64,000 nt of DNA, from the NCBI GenBank assembly GCA_023052935.1, contig CM041298.1, positions 20,742,871 through 20,806,870 on the forward strand, in the 5' to 3' direction. This document shows, piece by piece, positions 43,196 through 53,828 of the stretch. The stretch comes from Piezodorus guildinii (taxonomy: Eukaryota; Arthropoda; Insecta; Hemiptera; Pentatomidae). Numbering within the stretch: position 1 is the stretch's first letter; every line of letters starts with the position of its first letter. The notes under the pieces are model-generated. The model was not told the origin of the DNA. It saw nothing but the letters and a program-made list of their open reading frames with translations, and ran no database searches. The position numbers and the translations under genes were made by a program.

Positions 43196-43285
43196 TCTGG
43201 CACTCTGCTTCATTGAAAAGTTACCAGGTTGCAGCACGGTCAACATGAATTACCCTTGTCGGGAACCCGAAACAGTTAGTTTTAT
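43196..43285 (+). mobile_element. tRNA-like insert in F1 (copy 1)
   Basis: 'CTCTGCTTCATTG', 'GCAGCACGGTCAACATGAATTACCC', 'CGGGAACCCGAAAC'. It matches 48793-48880, where the A-box-like CTGCTTCAGTGGTAAGCCGC is better preserved. Both sit at the same position inside F1. Confidence 0.5.
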
Positions 43286-44062
43286 CGGTTTTTTATCACT
43301 CTATAATTGAACTATAAAAACGAGACCCAAAAACAGGAACTGGAAAATTTTCCTGATCGCAATATTTTCTCCCATCATATATTTCATATTTAGGTAAGTA
43401 GATGTAAAAATTATGTATAATTCAATTTTAGGTAGAAATTAATAATGAAACTTTATATTATTTTGATTACTTTGCAGTTTGAGGTGGTCGTTATCGAAGC
43501 TGTGTCCGTGTGCACATCTTGGTTTGCATAATGTGGCCTTTAAGCTTATCTGGTTGGGCGCTGACCGTGAGGGTATTTTATTTTAATATTCTCAGCCGTT
43601 AAATTTTAATTATTTAACATATATTTGGTATAAACTTAAGTATTTACACGTTAATCCAGTTGTTTTCTAATAACTTGGGTTACATTGATATTCTTGTGAC
43701 ATCGTTAAATTTAGGTTATGTTGACCAACCATTTTATTTATTTATTGAGTTCTTACATATCTATTGGTGGATATGTTGTTCATTTTTTAACGAATAATTT
43801 ATTTTTTTATTCGATATATATATAAATATATCGGTTATATAGTCACGTTTGCAACATAAATGTGATTGATATACTTTGATCTAACGAGTGGGAATATTTT
43901 CACTTGAAAACAACTTTGATAAATATAATTGTAAACAATATAATATTTATATTTCTTGAAAATTCATACGTCTTATAATAATGGAGTAGTTGTTGACCGT
44001 TTTGATTGTACGGTAAGGAAGTTGGTTGAGGGTGCAGTTACCAAGAAAACCCAGTAAAGAGG

Positions 44063-44950
44063 AAAAATCTGGTGCGCGCAACACTTTCTCCTCCGATGTT
44101 AAAATCAACTTAAGAATCTTTAAATACATATAAAGATACAAATAAATGGTTAAAGAATAAATTATTTTAATTTTAAAAAAACATGCGTTTTATTAAAAAA
44201 TTTATTACATTTCTATCCACAACAATCAGTTAGTTCAATTGGCTTTTCATCATTCACCATTAACCTTTAAAATTCAGTGTATTTGATAATATTTTTTCTA
44301 AAATCTTTAGCTTTCCAGCGGTATATTATACATCTATATTACTATACTTATGTTCAAAACCACAAAAATTCATAAAAAAAAAATAAGTTTGCACTTTTCT
44401 CATTTAGTTGTTTATCAAATTCGCTCAAATTGCATATTTTACCGTGATTAATCAATGCTAATAAGATGATGTTCCAATTTTTTTTTTAAATCTACAAAAT
44501 TAAAGGTACTTTAGAAGTAGAAAATTTAAATTATCGGCATTTAAGCCCTGTCAGATTATTTTAATCAAAACTAAACTTAATGATGTTACAGCTAAATTTT
44601 ACATTAATATAGCGAGTTTAATCGAAATCGTCCGAACCGTTTTCGAGAAAATCGAAAAAAGGTGCAAAATGCATGGTATAAAGTGGCTCTTCTGGTAAGC
44701 ACATTTTGATGAAAAAGGTTATGTAACGTCTCGGGCGTATAGTTGTCTTAAATATGAAATATCAGTTTCATAGCTCTTTCAGTTTACACTCGGGAGTTAC
44801 CACACACACACCACACACAGACCCTTTTGCGTGACTTGGTTATTTGGACTCAGGGGACCCTAAAACGTGTATTTCCGTTGAAAATTGGAATTCGAAAATT
44901 TTCACGATCGCAATACTTTCCCTTATTTTATATAGAAAGTAATAAAAACA
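44063..44950 (-). repeat. F1 repeat (copy l)
   Basis: AAAAATCTGGTGCGCGCAACAC to CCCTTATTTTATATAGAAAGT, nearly full length, with an ACACACACCACACACAC run near 44800. Confidence 0.78.
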
Positions 44951-45059
44951 AATTTTTATTGGTAGTATCTTTGTTCCCACATCCCCAAACAACTGCTCCA
45001 TCATATACGTTTTATAGTTACCACTCATAAACGCATTAATGCAAATATAAATAAAGACA

Positions 45060-45100
45060 AAATGAAATATTCGCGAGCAAAGCCGCGGGTTACAGCTAGT
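45060..45100 (+). mobile_element. Helitron 3' terminus
   Basis: 'ATTCGCGAGCAAAGCCGCGGGTTACAGCTAG' followed by T: a G+C-rich short palindromic stretch then CTAG, the hallmark 3' end of insect Helitrons. I could not find the matching 5' end upstream. Confidence 0.65.
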
Positions 45101-45339
45101 ATATATATATATTTATAATTAAAATTATTTTTAAATGAAAATATTTATTATTATAAATAATCAATGAATTACAGGGGAAAAAAAACGTGACGTTTGAGAT
45201 TGAGCCGTTGTAAAAGGTATTGTTAAGCGACGAATGGGCACAAACTTATTACCGATTATTATACCATTATTTAATGAATGTGATCTTATAGCCCTATTGT
45301 AAATTGTCCATTGAGTCAAATTCTAATATCCGAATGAAC

Positions 45340-45437
45340 GATTAAAAAAAAAAAAAAAAAAAATATATATATAATATATATATTATATATATATATATAT
45401 ACACCCAGCATTTTTTTTTTTTTTTTTTTTTTTTATT
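45340..45437. repeat. Poly-A, TA and poly-T simple sequence
   Basis: A20, then TATATA runs, then T23 after ACACCCAGCA. The arrangement can fold into an A/T hairpin. Confidence 0.9.
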
Positions 45438-45486
45438 ATTTAATCTAAATCATATGTTTGCAACGACAATGAATTAACTTTTTATT

Positions 45487-46242
45487 ATTTTCACTTACAG
45501 GAAAAGTATTGAGATTATGAACATTTACGAATTTGAGTTTTCAACGGAAATACCCGTTTTAGGGTCTCCTGAGTCCAAAAGTCCCGCAAAATGTTCTGTG
45601 TGTCCGTGGCTGTGGTGACTTCACCGTTTGAACGAAAAGTCATATAAAACTGAAATTTCATATTTAAGACAATTATACGCCCGAGATATAATATCACTGT
45701 CGGTTTCATTCTGATTGAAATATTCTTACAGGGCTTAAATGCCGATATTTTTAATTTTCTTCTTCTAAAGTACCTTTAATTTTGTACGATCTATAAAAAT
45801 AACTATATTATCTATTTAGAACTGATGAAAACAGATAAATATATAATTTGAACGAATACGATATCCAACAAAAGAGAAAATACTAAAAAATATTGTTTTA
45901 TGCAATTTTGGTGTTTTTAAATTTAATATAGACGTTTAATATACCGTTGGAAAGCTAAAGATGTTAGAAAAATAATTATCTTATACAAAAAACTGTAAAA
46001 GTTTATAGAGAGAGGTGAAAAACCGATAATACTATCTGATTGTCATAGATAATAATATAATAGATTATTTAATAAAGCACATGTTTATATTGAAATTCAA
46101 TGTAATGATTTCTTTAACAATTTATTTTTATCTCTTAAGTGTATTTAAAAAGTTCTATTAATAGAATTCTATTAATTTAAAATAATCTATTTTAATTGGT
46201 CTTAATAACGATGGTCAGTGAAAGTAGTGTGCTACGCGCAAA
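45487..46242 (+). repeat. F1 repeat (copy m), internally shortened
   Basis: TTTCACTTACAGGAAAAGTATTGAGAT to GGTCAGTGAAAGTAGTGTGCTACGCGCA. The 'CATTTTGCACC' block is missing. Confidence 0.7.
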
Positions 46243-46334
46243 CAAATGTTTATATTATGTAATCTAAATCATATGTATGCAACGAAACTGAATTAACCTT
46301 TTATTTAAATAAACGTAAAACTTTTTTTTTTTAG

Positions 46335-46410
46335 TTTTTATGTTTATTTAATAGTTATTAAATTGATTTTGGCGGCCGAGGTAAGTGAAAGTCGTGTGTC
46401 ATTCCCATCA
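46335..46410 (+). repeat. F1 3' end fragment (copy n)
   Basis: Ends GGCCGAGGTAAGTGAAAGTCGTGTGTCATTCCC. Confidence 0.6.
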
Positions 46411-46440
46411 GCTCTTTCCATGCACATTCTATATTCAAAT

Positions 46441-46442
<2 letters not shown>

Positions 46443-46509
<67 letters not shown>
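46443..46509. repeat. Poly-T tract of 67 bases
   Basis: Uninterrupted T from 46443 to 46509. Likely a retroposon A-tail on the minus strand or slippage. Its true length is uncertain in any assembly. Confidence 0.95.
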
Positions 46510-46512
<3 letters not shown>

Positions 46513-46703
46513 GAAAAGCTTTTTACACTACGGCTCAATGGATAAAGCGCTTTTCTAGAAAATGCTGAAGAAGCTACTTGGGATAGTGGTATTGGAGGTA
46601 GCATAGACCTCTAAGATCCCGCTCGACAATAGATTCTGAAAAATAAAAGAGAGAATATTACTTCTTTTTTAAGAATAGAGTCTCGTATGAAACAAAAATC
46701 TAG

Positions 46704-47755
46704 TTCGATAAATATTAGGCCGTTTCACAAAAGAAATTCTTGGATATATTTTTTTTTTCCTTTTTTTAAACAATTTATTTAATCCAGTCATCGCAACGTT
46801 TCAGCCTCTAGGGCCATTCTCAGGTAGAAAAAACATTTAAAAAATATGGTGTAACCGAAATTAAATTCGGGAAAAAAACTGTAAATAAAATTGAAAAACT
46901 TTATACTAAAACTAAGGATGAAATACCAATACAAAAGATGACAAATGTCATATATAAAATAGATTGTAAAAATTGTGCAAATAAATCATATTATGGACAA
47001 ACGTCACAATGGCTCCATAAGAGAATACAGCAACATAAACAAAACTGTAACTCGAAATGCACAAAATCAAAATTGGCTACAGGTCTGCCACAACACTGCG
47101 ATAAACATAAACATATTTTTGATTTTGATAATATCTCGGTCCTACATAAGGAAGAAAACATAAATAAAAGGAGAATCATAGAATCAATTTATATAACAAA
47201 AAATTTAGAAAAATCAGTTAACCACCAAACAGACGTAGACAACCTAAACACCTTTTATGCAAGTACTATCGACAGAGTAATAAATATATAAATCCTTTGG
47301 CATCCCCACCCCAAGTTCAGTCGCGCACGAGAACACCTATAAAACGGCCGAAAACTGTTGAGTAAGTTGGTAAAAATGTTTCTTTTCTTTTTCGAATCAA
47401 TAGATCCCTTTTTCAATTGACGATGAAAAATAATATGATATTTTTGAATACAGTTTTTTTTTGAAAAAAAGATATTTTAAAAAAATTATGACGACGCTGC
47501 TGAAAAGCGGTGAAATGAAATGATAATTAAGATGGATATGCATGGTAGGTGACATAATTATTAAAAATAATTTATTATGTGTTGTAATTAAATTGTTGAA
47601 AATGTATAAGTGCAATGAAACTTTAATTGATTACAGAAGCTTGAGAATGGCCCTAGAGGCTGAAACGTTGCGATGACTGGATTAAATAAATTGTTTAAAA
47701 AAAAAAAAAATATATCCAAGAATTTCTTTTGTAAAACGGCCTAATATTTATCGAA
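46704..47755 (+). mobile_element. Penelope-like element remnant between ~118-bp inverted repeats
   Basis: Outer repeats 46704-46823 and 47640-47755 are inverted copies (TTCGATAAATATTAGGCCG... / ...CGGCCTAATATTTATCGAA) and differ mainly in A/T runs. Each inner end carries 'GAGAATGGCCCTAGAGGCTGAAACGTTG', resembling the hammerhead-containing terminal region of Penelope-like elements, but the CTGANGA box is degenerate (CTGAGAA). The RT part is missing; only the GIY-YIG end remains. Confidence 0.78.
46823..47291 (+). CDS. Penelope-type GIY-YIG endonuclease, C-terminal part
   Basis: The open frame runs from the inner edge of the left inverted repeat ('VEKTFKKYGVTEIKFGKK...') to the stop at 47289-47291; the first ATG is 46938. 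The GIY-YIG nuclease, which nicks target DNA for Penelope-like retroelements, is recognisable. 'VIYKIDCKNC' and 'SYYGQTSQWLHKRIQQH' carry the two motif halves, the Arg and the Cys pair, and the conserved Glu lies in 'RRIIESIYI'. The order YKI-C-x2-C-YYG fits Penelope rather than phage or UvrC nucleases. No disabling change is seen in this part, but the RT and N-terminus are absent, so it is a fragment. Confidence 0.85.
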
Positions 47756-47794
47756 CAAATATTCAAACAAAAAAACAATTACGACAATGATGAG

Positions 47795-48183
47795 AAAAAA
47801 TTCTAGTGCACGTTACACACAACTTTCACATACCTTTATGGTTAAAATTAAAATAAAATCAATCACAAACGTATAGAAAATCTGGTACAGGCAACACACG
47901 AATTTCACTTACCTCGGTTGTTAAAATCAATTTAAGAACCAATAAGTAGAGTTCAAAAACGTTTAAAGATATATATTTTGTTTATTTGGAAAAATATAAC
48001 AATCTAAAACTGTTATTTACTACAGAACGTTAGTTTTATCCACTTTCTATTACATTTTACTACTTGTTGTATATATATATATATATATATATTTTTTTAA
48101 TCTTTAGATCTCTTTTTAATCTATTATACATATTTTCAAAAACCAAAATTAAAGTTACTAATATCGGGTGCGGGCAACACACG
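47795..48183 (-). repeat. F1 3' ends in tandem (copy o, outer pieces)
   Basis: Three successive F1 termini in the same orientation start at 47795 (TTCTAGTGCACGTTACACAC), 47877 (TCTGGTACAGGCAACACACG) and 48171 (ATCGGGTGCGGGCAACACACG). This suggests repeated insertion into, or duplication of, the F1 end. Confidence 0.65.
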
Positions 48184-48197
48184 CCTTTCACATACAA

Positions 48198-48508
48198 AAA
48201 AACCTGTACCACTACAACCCATGAAGGGTCTTGGGCTCAGTACATATAGAGATTCGTACTGTTTCTAGCCCAACGGCAGTGCAATGAGGTGATTAGACCT
48301 TAATCGTGCTCAGCCGCCAGATTTTTCCCCAATTATATTGGGTACCCAATTTAAAGAGGCTGGGTCTGCCCCAAGAGGGTCTCCATACCCTAGGGTCGCC
48401 CCCCGACTGAATTAACAGAATAAATAATATTCTGCCATAGCCGGGATTCGAACCCAGGACCCGGAGCACAGCAGACTAGCGCTCTATCCACTAGACCACG
48501 CCGCTCCC
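48198..48508 (-). mobile_element. tRNA-derived SINE, family 2, with perfect 14-bp TSD
   Basis: Read on the minus strand: GCGGCGTGGTCTAGTGGATAGAGCG (A box TGGTCTAGTGG), then B box GGGTTCGAATCCC, then a tRNA-unrelated body with 'GGCAGAATATTATTTATTCTG', 'GGGTATGGAGACCC' and a 3' end GGTACAGGTTTTTTT. CCTTTCACATACAA flanks it at 48184-48197 and 48509-48522. Box quality and the perfect TSD indicate a young, possibly still mobile family. Confidence 0.9.
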
Positions 48509-49400
48509 CCTTTCACATACAACCGTTGTTAAAATCGATTAAAAAATTTTCAAAAACAGTTAGAGATAAAAATGAGTAAAACTAATCAATAATTAATTAA
48601 ATTGAATTAATATAGAAACATTTATTTTATTAATAACTATATTATATTATTATCTATAATAATCAGTACGTTTTATAACTCTTTATTCAATTTTACAAGT
48701 TTGTATATAAGATAATATATTTTCTAAAGTCTTTCTCTTTCCAACGGTGTATTATACGTCTATATTACTGTTCTTATGTTAAGAAAACAAAATTGGGGCG
48801 CTCTGCTTCAGTGGTAAGCCGCTAGGCTGCAGCACGGTCAACATGAATTTCCCTTTTCGGGAACCCGAAACAGTGAGATTTATAGGCCTTTCATCACTCT
48901 GTATTATCCTTTACAATTCCGTGTATCAGATAATATTTTTCTAAAATCTTTAGCTATGCAACGTTTTATTATTAATCAATATAATGTATGTTCAAAAACA
49001 CAAAGAATACATTAAAAAATATTTGTTCAGTCTTCTCTTTTAGTTGTTTATTAAATACGCTCAACCTGCGTATTTAGCTGTTAATTATCAACGTTAACAA
49101 GATAATATAGTTATTTTTATTGAATCTACAGAATTAAAGGTACTGTAGAGGAAGACAATTTAAAATATTCGCATTCATGCCCTGTCATACTATTTCAATG
49201 AAAATGAAACCTACATCATATTAAAGCCCATTTAATTTTACATCCATTGGGCGAGTTTAATCAAAATCGTTTGAGCTAATTTTGAGACGCAAGACGGTAT
49301 TGTATTTCTGATTGAAAATGAAATTTGAAAAATTTCACGATCGCAATACTTTTTCTTCCTGTAATATATATTTGATATATAGCTAAGTGAATGTAAGAAT
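48509..49400 (-). repeat. F1 repeat (copy o, main part) with tRNA-like insert
   Basis: Continues from CTTTCACATACAACCGTTG to ATATAGCTAAGTGAATGTAAG. A tRNA-like segment (48793-48880) separates two partly duplicated stretches of F1, exactly as in copy k. Confidence 0.7.
48793..48880 (+). mobile_element. tRNA-like insert in F1 (copy 2)
   Basis: 'GGGGCGCTCTGCTTCAGTGGTAAGCCGCTAGG', 'GCAGCACGGTCAACATG', 'TTCGGGAACCCGAAAC'. The A-box-like part is good, the B box unclear. Could be a SINE head. Confidence 0.5.
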
Positions 49401-51255
49401 GTTAGATGCAAGTAAAAGTTCATGAATTATATTGGGTTCCCATGAAAACGTTTAATTTAGTAATTTACGAACTTCACTGAGTTTATATTTCAGAATTTCT
49501 TTGGTGGAAATAAGAATAAATAACGTAATAATTTCATTTACGATCCGACGAACACTTAAAGCCGATTAAGGACAGATGAAAACCGAGAATTGCTGATCTT
49601 AGTAAAACTTCCTAATTCCTGGACAACCTAGACGCTTGTTAGCCAACTCTGAGAAAAGCCATTTGGGTCCTTCTTCGAACGAGATTATAGGACACAAAGA
49701 AAAGCTAGGGAAAATTGTGGAGTTTTTCCGAGAAAAGGGATAACCGGCAACACAACAAAGAGATCACAAATAAAGGATGATGACAAGGTAAGCGCATTAA
49801 TGTTTGTAAAATAAATAAATATAAAAAATAAGGACGTGCGAGTATTATTTCTGCGGGCTTTAAGGCTATTTTTCATTAGACAGTGGAGCTTTGTTTTTTT
49901 GGAAATTTGTAAATTGTCTTGTGTTAATAATTGAAATAGTCTTATGTTTATATCTCTCCATTTGTAATTTTATTTGTTTTATTTTGTGATTTATTTTGTG
50001 CAAGCGCGACACTCATTTGTTTTATTCTATTTGAATCAGCTGTTAAGTGACCGATGGGCAGAGTGCATTCTGGGATTGTGAGAGAGGGAGTTATTGGAGT
50101 CACTCGCGAGTGTAGACGGTGTTTAATTAAGTTGGTTGTCGCTGAATGTCGTATATTTTTCGTATAATCGCAACTCGCACATCATCATAGAAGATTGTCT
50201 CAGAATTGTCGCAGGGAGTAGGAGTCGCTAAAGGAAAGAAGGGACATCGCAAAGGACATTCGAAGGAAGTGATCAAGGATTGAAAGAATCACCACCTTGC
50301 ACACTATAAACAGTATTTTGTTTTATTTTAATTAATATAAGCTTGTTCATCTTCTCTCTTTTATTATTCTATTTATTTACCCTTAACAAAATTACACGGA
50401 TTGACAGATAATTCAGCGATTCATATTAACGACCGGGTTGAGGCTGCGAGCCCCGTTAGTCGCCCCTCTTCCCAACATCTTGCATTCTAAATGGCACAAA
50501 CTGAACTCCCCAAACTGACAAATGGTAGTGCTATGTTTTTGACCGGCTGCTTTTCTAAGGCAACGATGCCTTCAAAAACTAGCTTACTTGATATATTTAA
50601 TCCATATATAAACTGTATTTAATACTTACACATATCCATTATATTAATACATTGGTTATAGTTTTGATTTAGAATACTGAGGGACATTTTCACTACTACC
50701 TATGCCATACAATATTACAAAAAAAAATACCTTTACAACACTTTGTCGGCTGGCGAATGTGGAATCTTAGGCTTCATCCTACAGCTGCTCAACGACCCCC
50801 TGCGAACATCGTCTCCTGTTGAGGATGGACCTCGGCTGTTCTCTTCCTGTGGATGAAATAAGAATCCCTTTTCGAATTTCCTTTCTCCTCGTCGTCACCT
50901 CGGCGGGGCTGATATGGGAATGGCCCCAAGCCGGGGTTCCTTTGTCCTAAGGTCTAGAAACTTTCCCGAGGTATTTCTGGCGGCCCCCATGGGTTTAGGT
51001 AAACGCCTTTTGATCGTTTGCCGACAAAGGCTTATTAAAATGTATTTAATTAATATAATAGTTATCTTATAAAGAATTTCCATCCCTCAATATCCTCAAT
51101 ACATTACAGTAGACATGACCAATTGCGCAAGTATGGAAAATCTGCCCCCGCAGCCTTTCCTGCTCAAACTTGGGAGATCGATTTAATTCACCAAGCTAAT
51201 TAATTTTTACCTTATTAATGCAAACCGTTTTCGAGATTTTCGAAAAACCTCTTTT
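49401..51255. other. Stretch with no recognised gene
   Basis: 49985-50490 has a TATAAACAG box and a G+C-rich end (GGTTGAGGCTGCGAGCCCCG), LTR- or promoter-like but without confirming repeats. 50745-51010 is the most G+C-rich part; a minus-strand 62-codon frame (50895-51083, '...RRLPKPMGAARNTSGKFLD...') has no match I know. Confidence 0.3.
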
Positions 51256-51269
51256 TTATTTTATTAGTT
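51256..51269. repeat. 14-bp TSD of the truncated I-like copy, left
   Basis: TTATTTTATTAGTT, repeated exactly at 52064-52077. Confidence 0.88.
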
Positions 51270-52063
51270 GTTGTTGTTGTTTAGGGCTATGAAGCGTAGT
51301 TCTCTTTAAGTATAAATAAATAAATAAATCAAAACTAATAAACTAGGTGTATAATAATTAGATAAAATAGTAAAAAAATAAATAAATAATTAAAAAAATA
51401 AATAAAATAAAATAAGTTAAATTAAAAGACTATATTTTATTAAATAGTAGGTGTCTCCTAAGAAACCTGAATAGCGCCGAGATGTTGTTTTCATTATCGG
51501 AGAGTATGAAGGATGTATTAGGTATAAGCCCAAATTTGTTTAAACATGTCCTATAAGAAAGGCATTCTTCTAAAATGTTGCTGATAGTCAGGATATTGTT
51601 ACAATGTGGGCACTTAGGAGTTGGCTGCTTGGTAATGAGATGAAGATGGGTCATGTTAGTGTGGCCAATCCTTAATCTGGCCAGGATAACTTCCTCTCTG
51701 CGGCTTGAGCGACATGATGAGGACCAAGGCCCCACTTTTGTTTTGACGACTTTCAGTTTGCTAGCAGGACTCTTGTCCCACATGGACTGCCAGGCAGCCG
51801 ACATTTCCTTTCGGAGCGGCTGAGACATATCTCGCGGTGTTAGGATAGGTACGCCTTGACCCGGGAGGGTGAGCGCCTGTTTGGCGGCCCTATCCGCCAG
51901 CTCATTACCAACTATCCCCACATGGCTTGGGATCCAAATAAAGCATACTGTCTTTTCTAATTCTTGGAGCATATGGATATATCGGTGTATCTTTAGGACG
52001 AGAGGTTGGGGAGAGTACATGCTATGTAAACCTTTTAAGGCACTCAGTCGGTAACTATGGTGA
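51270..52063 (-). mobile_element. 5'-truncated copy of the I-like retrotransposon
   Basis: Same family as 21350-27590: 3' (CAA)n tail at 51270, 3' UTR, and coding sequence up to the RNase H 'TIVTD' region. Truncated at 52063. The 14-bp TSD on both sides shows the truncation occurred at insertion. Confidence 0.9.
51430..52063 (-). pseudogene. RNase H/C-terminal part of pol, truncated I-like copy
   Basis: The 196-residue frame from Met 52020 plus a few codons before it after a frame change matches the C-terminus of the 21-27-kb element with scattered substitutions. 'WIPSHVGIVGNELADRAAK' and 'CPHCNNILTISNILEEC' are visible; the His of the terminal Cys/His motif is replaced by Asn (ISNILEEC versus ISHILEEC). 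It has no start of its own and is not expected to be expressed. Confidence 0.9.
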
Positions 52064-52077
52064 TTATTTTATTAGTT
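52064..52077. repeat. 14-bp TSD of the truncated I-like copy, right
   Basis: TTATTTTATTAGTT, identical to 51256-51269. Confidence 0.88.
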
Positions 52078-52444
52078 CTTTAAGAGTACAATTTGAATTT
52101 AATTAATAATGATTTTTCTCTTCAATCATAAGAGTCATAAAGAAAAAATAGTATGATCATGATATAAAACAAAAAAAAATAAATCAACATGTATATTATT
52201 TTAACTTTTTCGAAAGGTGTTATTCACCGATTTTTTTAAGAAAATGTCTTTTGTACTCCTCTTTACCCAGATTTTTTATGTAGATGTGGATTTTTTTTTG
52301 TTTTCCTGGAATTTTGTTTTTAAATATACTTATATTTTTTTGATTATTGAAAACGCGTAGACAGATATTTCTACGAGCAATTCTGAATTAAACTACTGAA
52401 AAAATATTTTTAATCATTTTACTAAAACATTATGGGTCAACATA

Positions 52445-52710
52445 ATAATAATAGGCTTACCGAACCCAAAGGTTCGATGCCGATACCATCAAACTCCGCC
52501 TGCACAGACTCGTCTAATATTCACCGTTCAGATCAGCCTATACGCAATACTCACATCGACGCTTCGGCCTACCTTTCGGACGCCTACCAATCAGATTAGC
52601 GAATAACAAATTTCAAGGAATCCGTTCTTCAGCGAGCACAACAACTTAACTCGCCCTTATGCTATCAACTGAATTATATTCTCAGGGTACAAGATCCGCT
52701 ATTCGGCGTT
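52445..52710 (-). mobile_element. LINE 3' end, same family as 42619-43000
   Basis: Starts with the ATAATAATAATAGG tail, then 'CTTACCGAACCCAAAGGTTCG' and 'GGACGCCTACCAATCAGATTAGCG', the inverse of the 42.6-kb copy. Decayed. Confidence 0.7.
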
Positions 52711-52914
52711 CTTGAAAAAAACTTAAAAACTTTTCTTTTTTTTTAATTTATAAACCGCCTATTTAACCACTATGAAACATTTTTTCTAAGGTCCAGCTTA
52801 TTCAATTTTTTGTTTTCTCCAGCGAGAATATATTTTTAGCTAAAAATCTAAAAACTATAAGTTTCTTTAAACGCAAATGTTTAGGAAGGGGGAAAATGAA
52901 TTTTTAATTTTTAT

Positions 52915-53320
52915 CAACTATTCTGGAGTTCTGACACTGGTCAGATTCTCCTCTCATGTGCGGTGTGTTCGTAACTATGGCGCCCTCACTTAGCCTCCGC
53001 TGGCTCTGACCAGTGATGCGGCTGAGAGGGAGGCACTGGGATCCCCCGGATTCTGCTTGTCCTCCACAAGTGGAGAGGGGAGGCGGACTCCGTGGATTCC
53101 CAGCAAATTGTAAATTTTGTATGTAAGTATGAGTGTGTTCATGTTTTATTTATTTATTTGTTAACCTAGTATTTATTCAATTTATAAATGCTGTTAGTAT
53201 ATACCATTGTTAATTGTAATTTGACTATTCTTTTGTTTATATTGTATGAATGTTACCATATACCAATATTATTATTTCCATTGCGACAAACTGTAATATT
53301 TATGAATAAATAAATATATA
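52915..53320 (+). mobile_element. Probable LINE 3' UTR with AATAAATA tail
   Basis: A G+C-richer portion (52930-53100) is followed by an AT-rich end 'GACAAACTGTAATATTTATGAATAAATAAATA'. A related end is at 61340-61493. No coding frame is left. Confidence 0.45.
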
Positions 53321-53691
53321 TATTTGATTTTTATCACATTGTTCCAACACTTAAAACAATTAAAAAACAATCCTGAGTAAAAAGAGGTATAAAAGACATT
53401 TTTAGGAAAACATTCGGCGAGTGACACTTTTTAAAAAGGTTAAAAAAATATATCTTTTGATTTTTATTTCTTAAACTAATAATCGGATTTTCGCTTAAGA
53501 ATGAAAATCATTAATTTTTATTATATATGTGATTTATTTAAGTGAATACATTTATTTTTAGTTGCTTTATAAATAAAATTTGATTCATAATTTTCGTTCA
53601 ACAATCCTTTTATTTATTTTTTTTTTCTCTCCTAAGATTTAGCCTTTGGCCATTTTGAAGGATCCTTTTATCTGTCCTTTCTATTGCATAT

Positions 53692-53752
53692 ATATTATCA
53701 CACTACAATAAACTATACTTTAGGCTGAAACAAGCCTTGTCAGCTTGTTATT

Positions 53753-53753
<1 letters not shown>
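53692..53753 (-). repeat. ~62-bp repeat, inverse of 55339-55399
   Basis: 'AAACTATACTTTAGGCTGAAACAAGCC' and 'TTGTCAGCTTGTTATTA'. The plus-strand counterpart lies 1.6 kb to the right. It contains the hairpin AACAAGC/GCTTGTT. Confidence 0.75.

Positions 53754-53756
<3 letters not shown>

Positions 53757-53826
<70 letters not shown>
53757..53826. repeat. (TA)n microsatellite, ~70 bp
   Basis: Uninterrupted TA dinucleotides. Confidence 0.97.

Positions 53827-53828
<2 letters not shown>

Larger units (their letters stand above)
42411..43406 (-). repeat. F1 repeat (copy k) with LINE and tRNA-like insertions
   Basis: Starts AAAAATCTAGTGCGGGCAACACAC and ends TTTAGGTAAGTAGATGTAAAAATT. It is interrupted at 42619-42998 by a LINE 3' end flanked by ~86-bp duplicated F1 sequence, and at 43196-43285 by a tRNA-like segment. 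Confidence 0.7.

Noticed and set aside
46344..46604. 86-codon frame with a long poly-Lys
   Set aside because: Product of the 67-base homopolymer.
48440..48508. tRNA gene on the minus strand
   Set aside because: A and B boxes are good, but the sequence continues into a SINE body with a 14-bp TSD, and no cloverleaf 3' acceptor end is evident.
49985..50490. Solo LTR (TGTTAAGTGACC... to ...CCCAACA with TATAAACAG)
   Set aside because: Begins TG and ends CA only if the limits are chosen freely. No target duplication and no second copy in the window.
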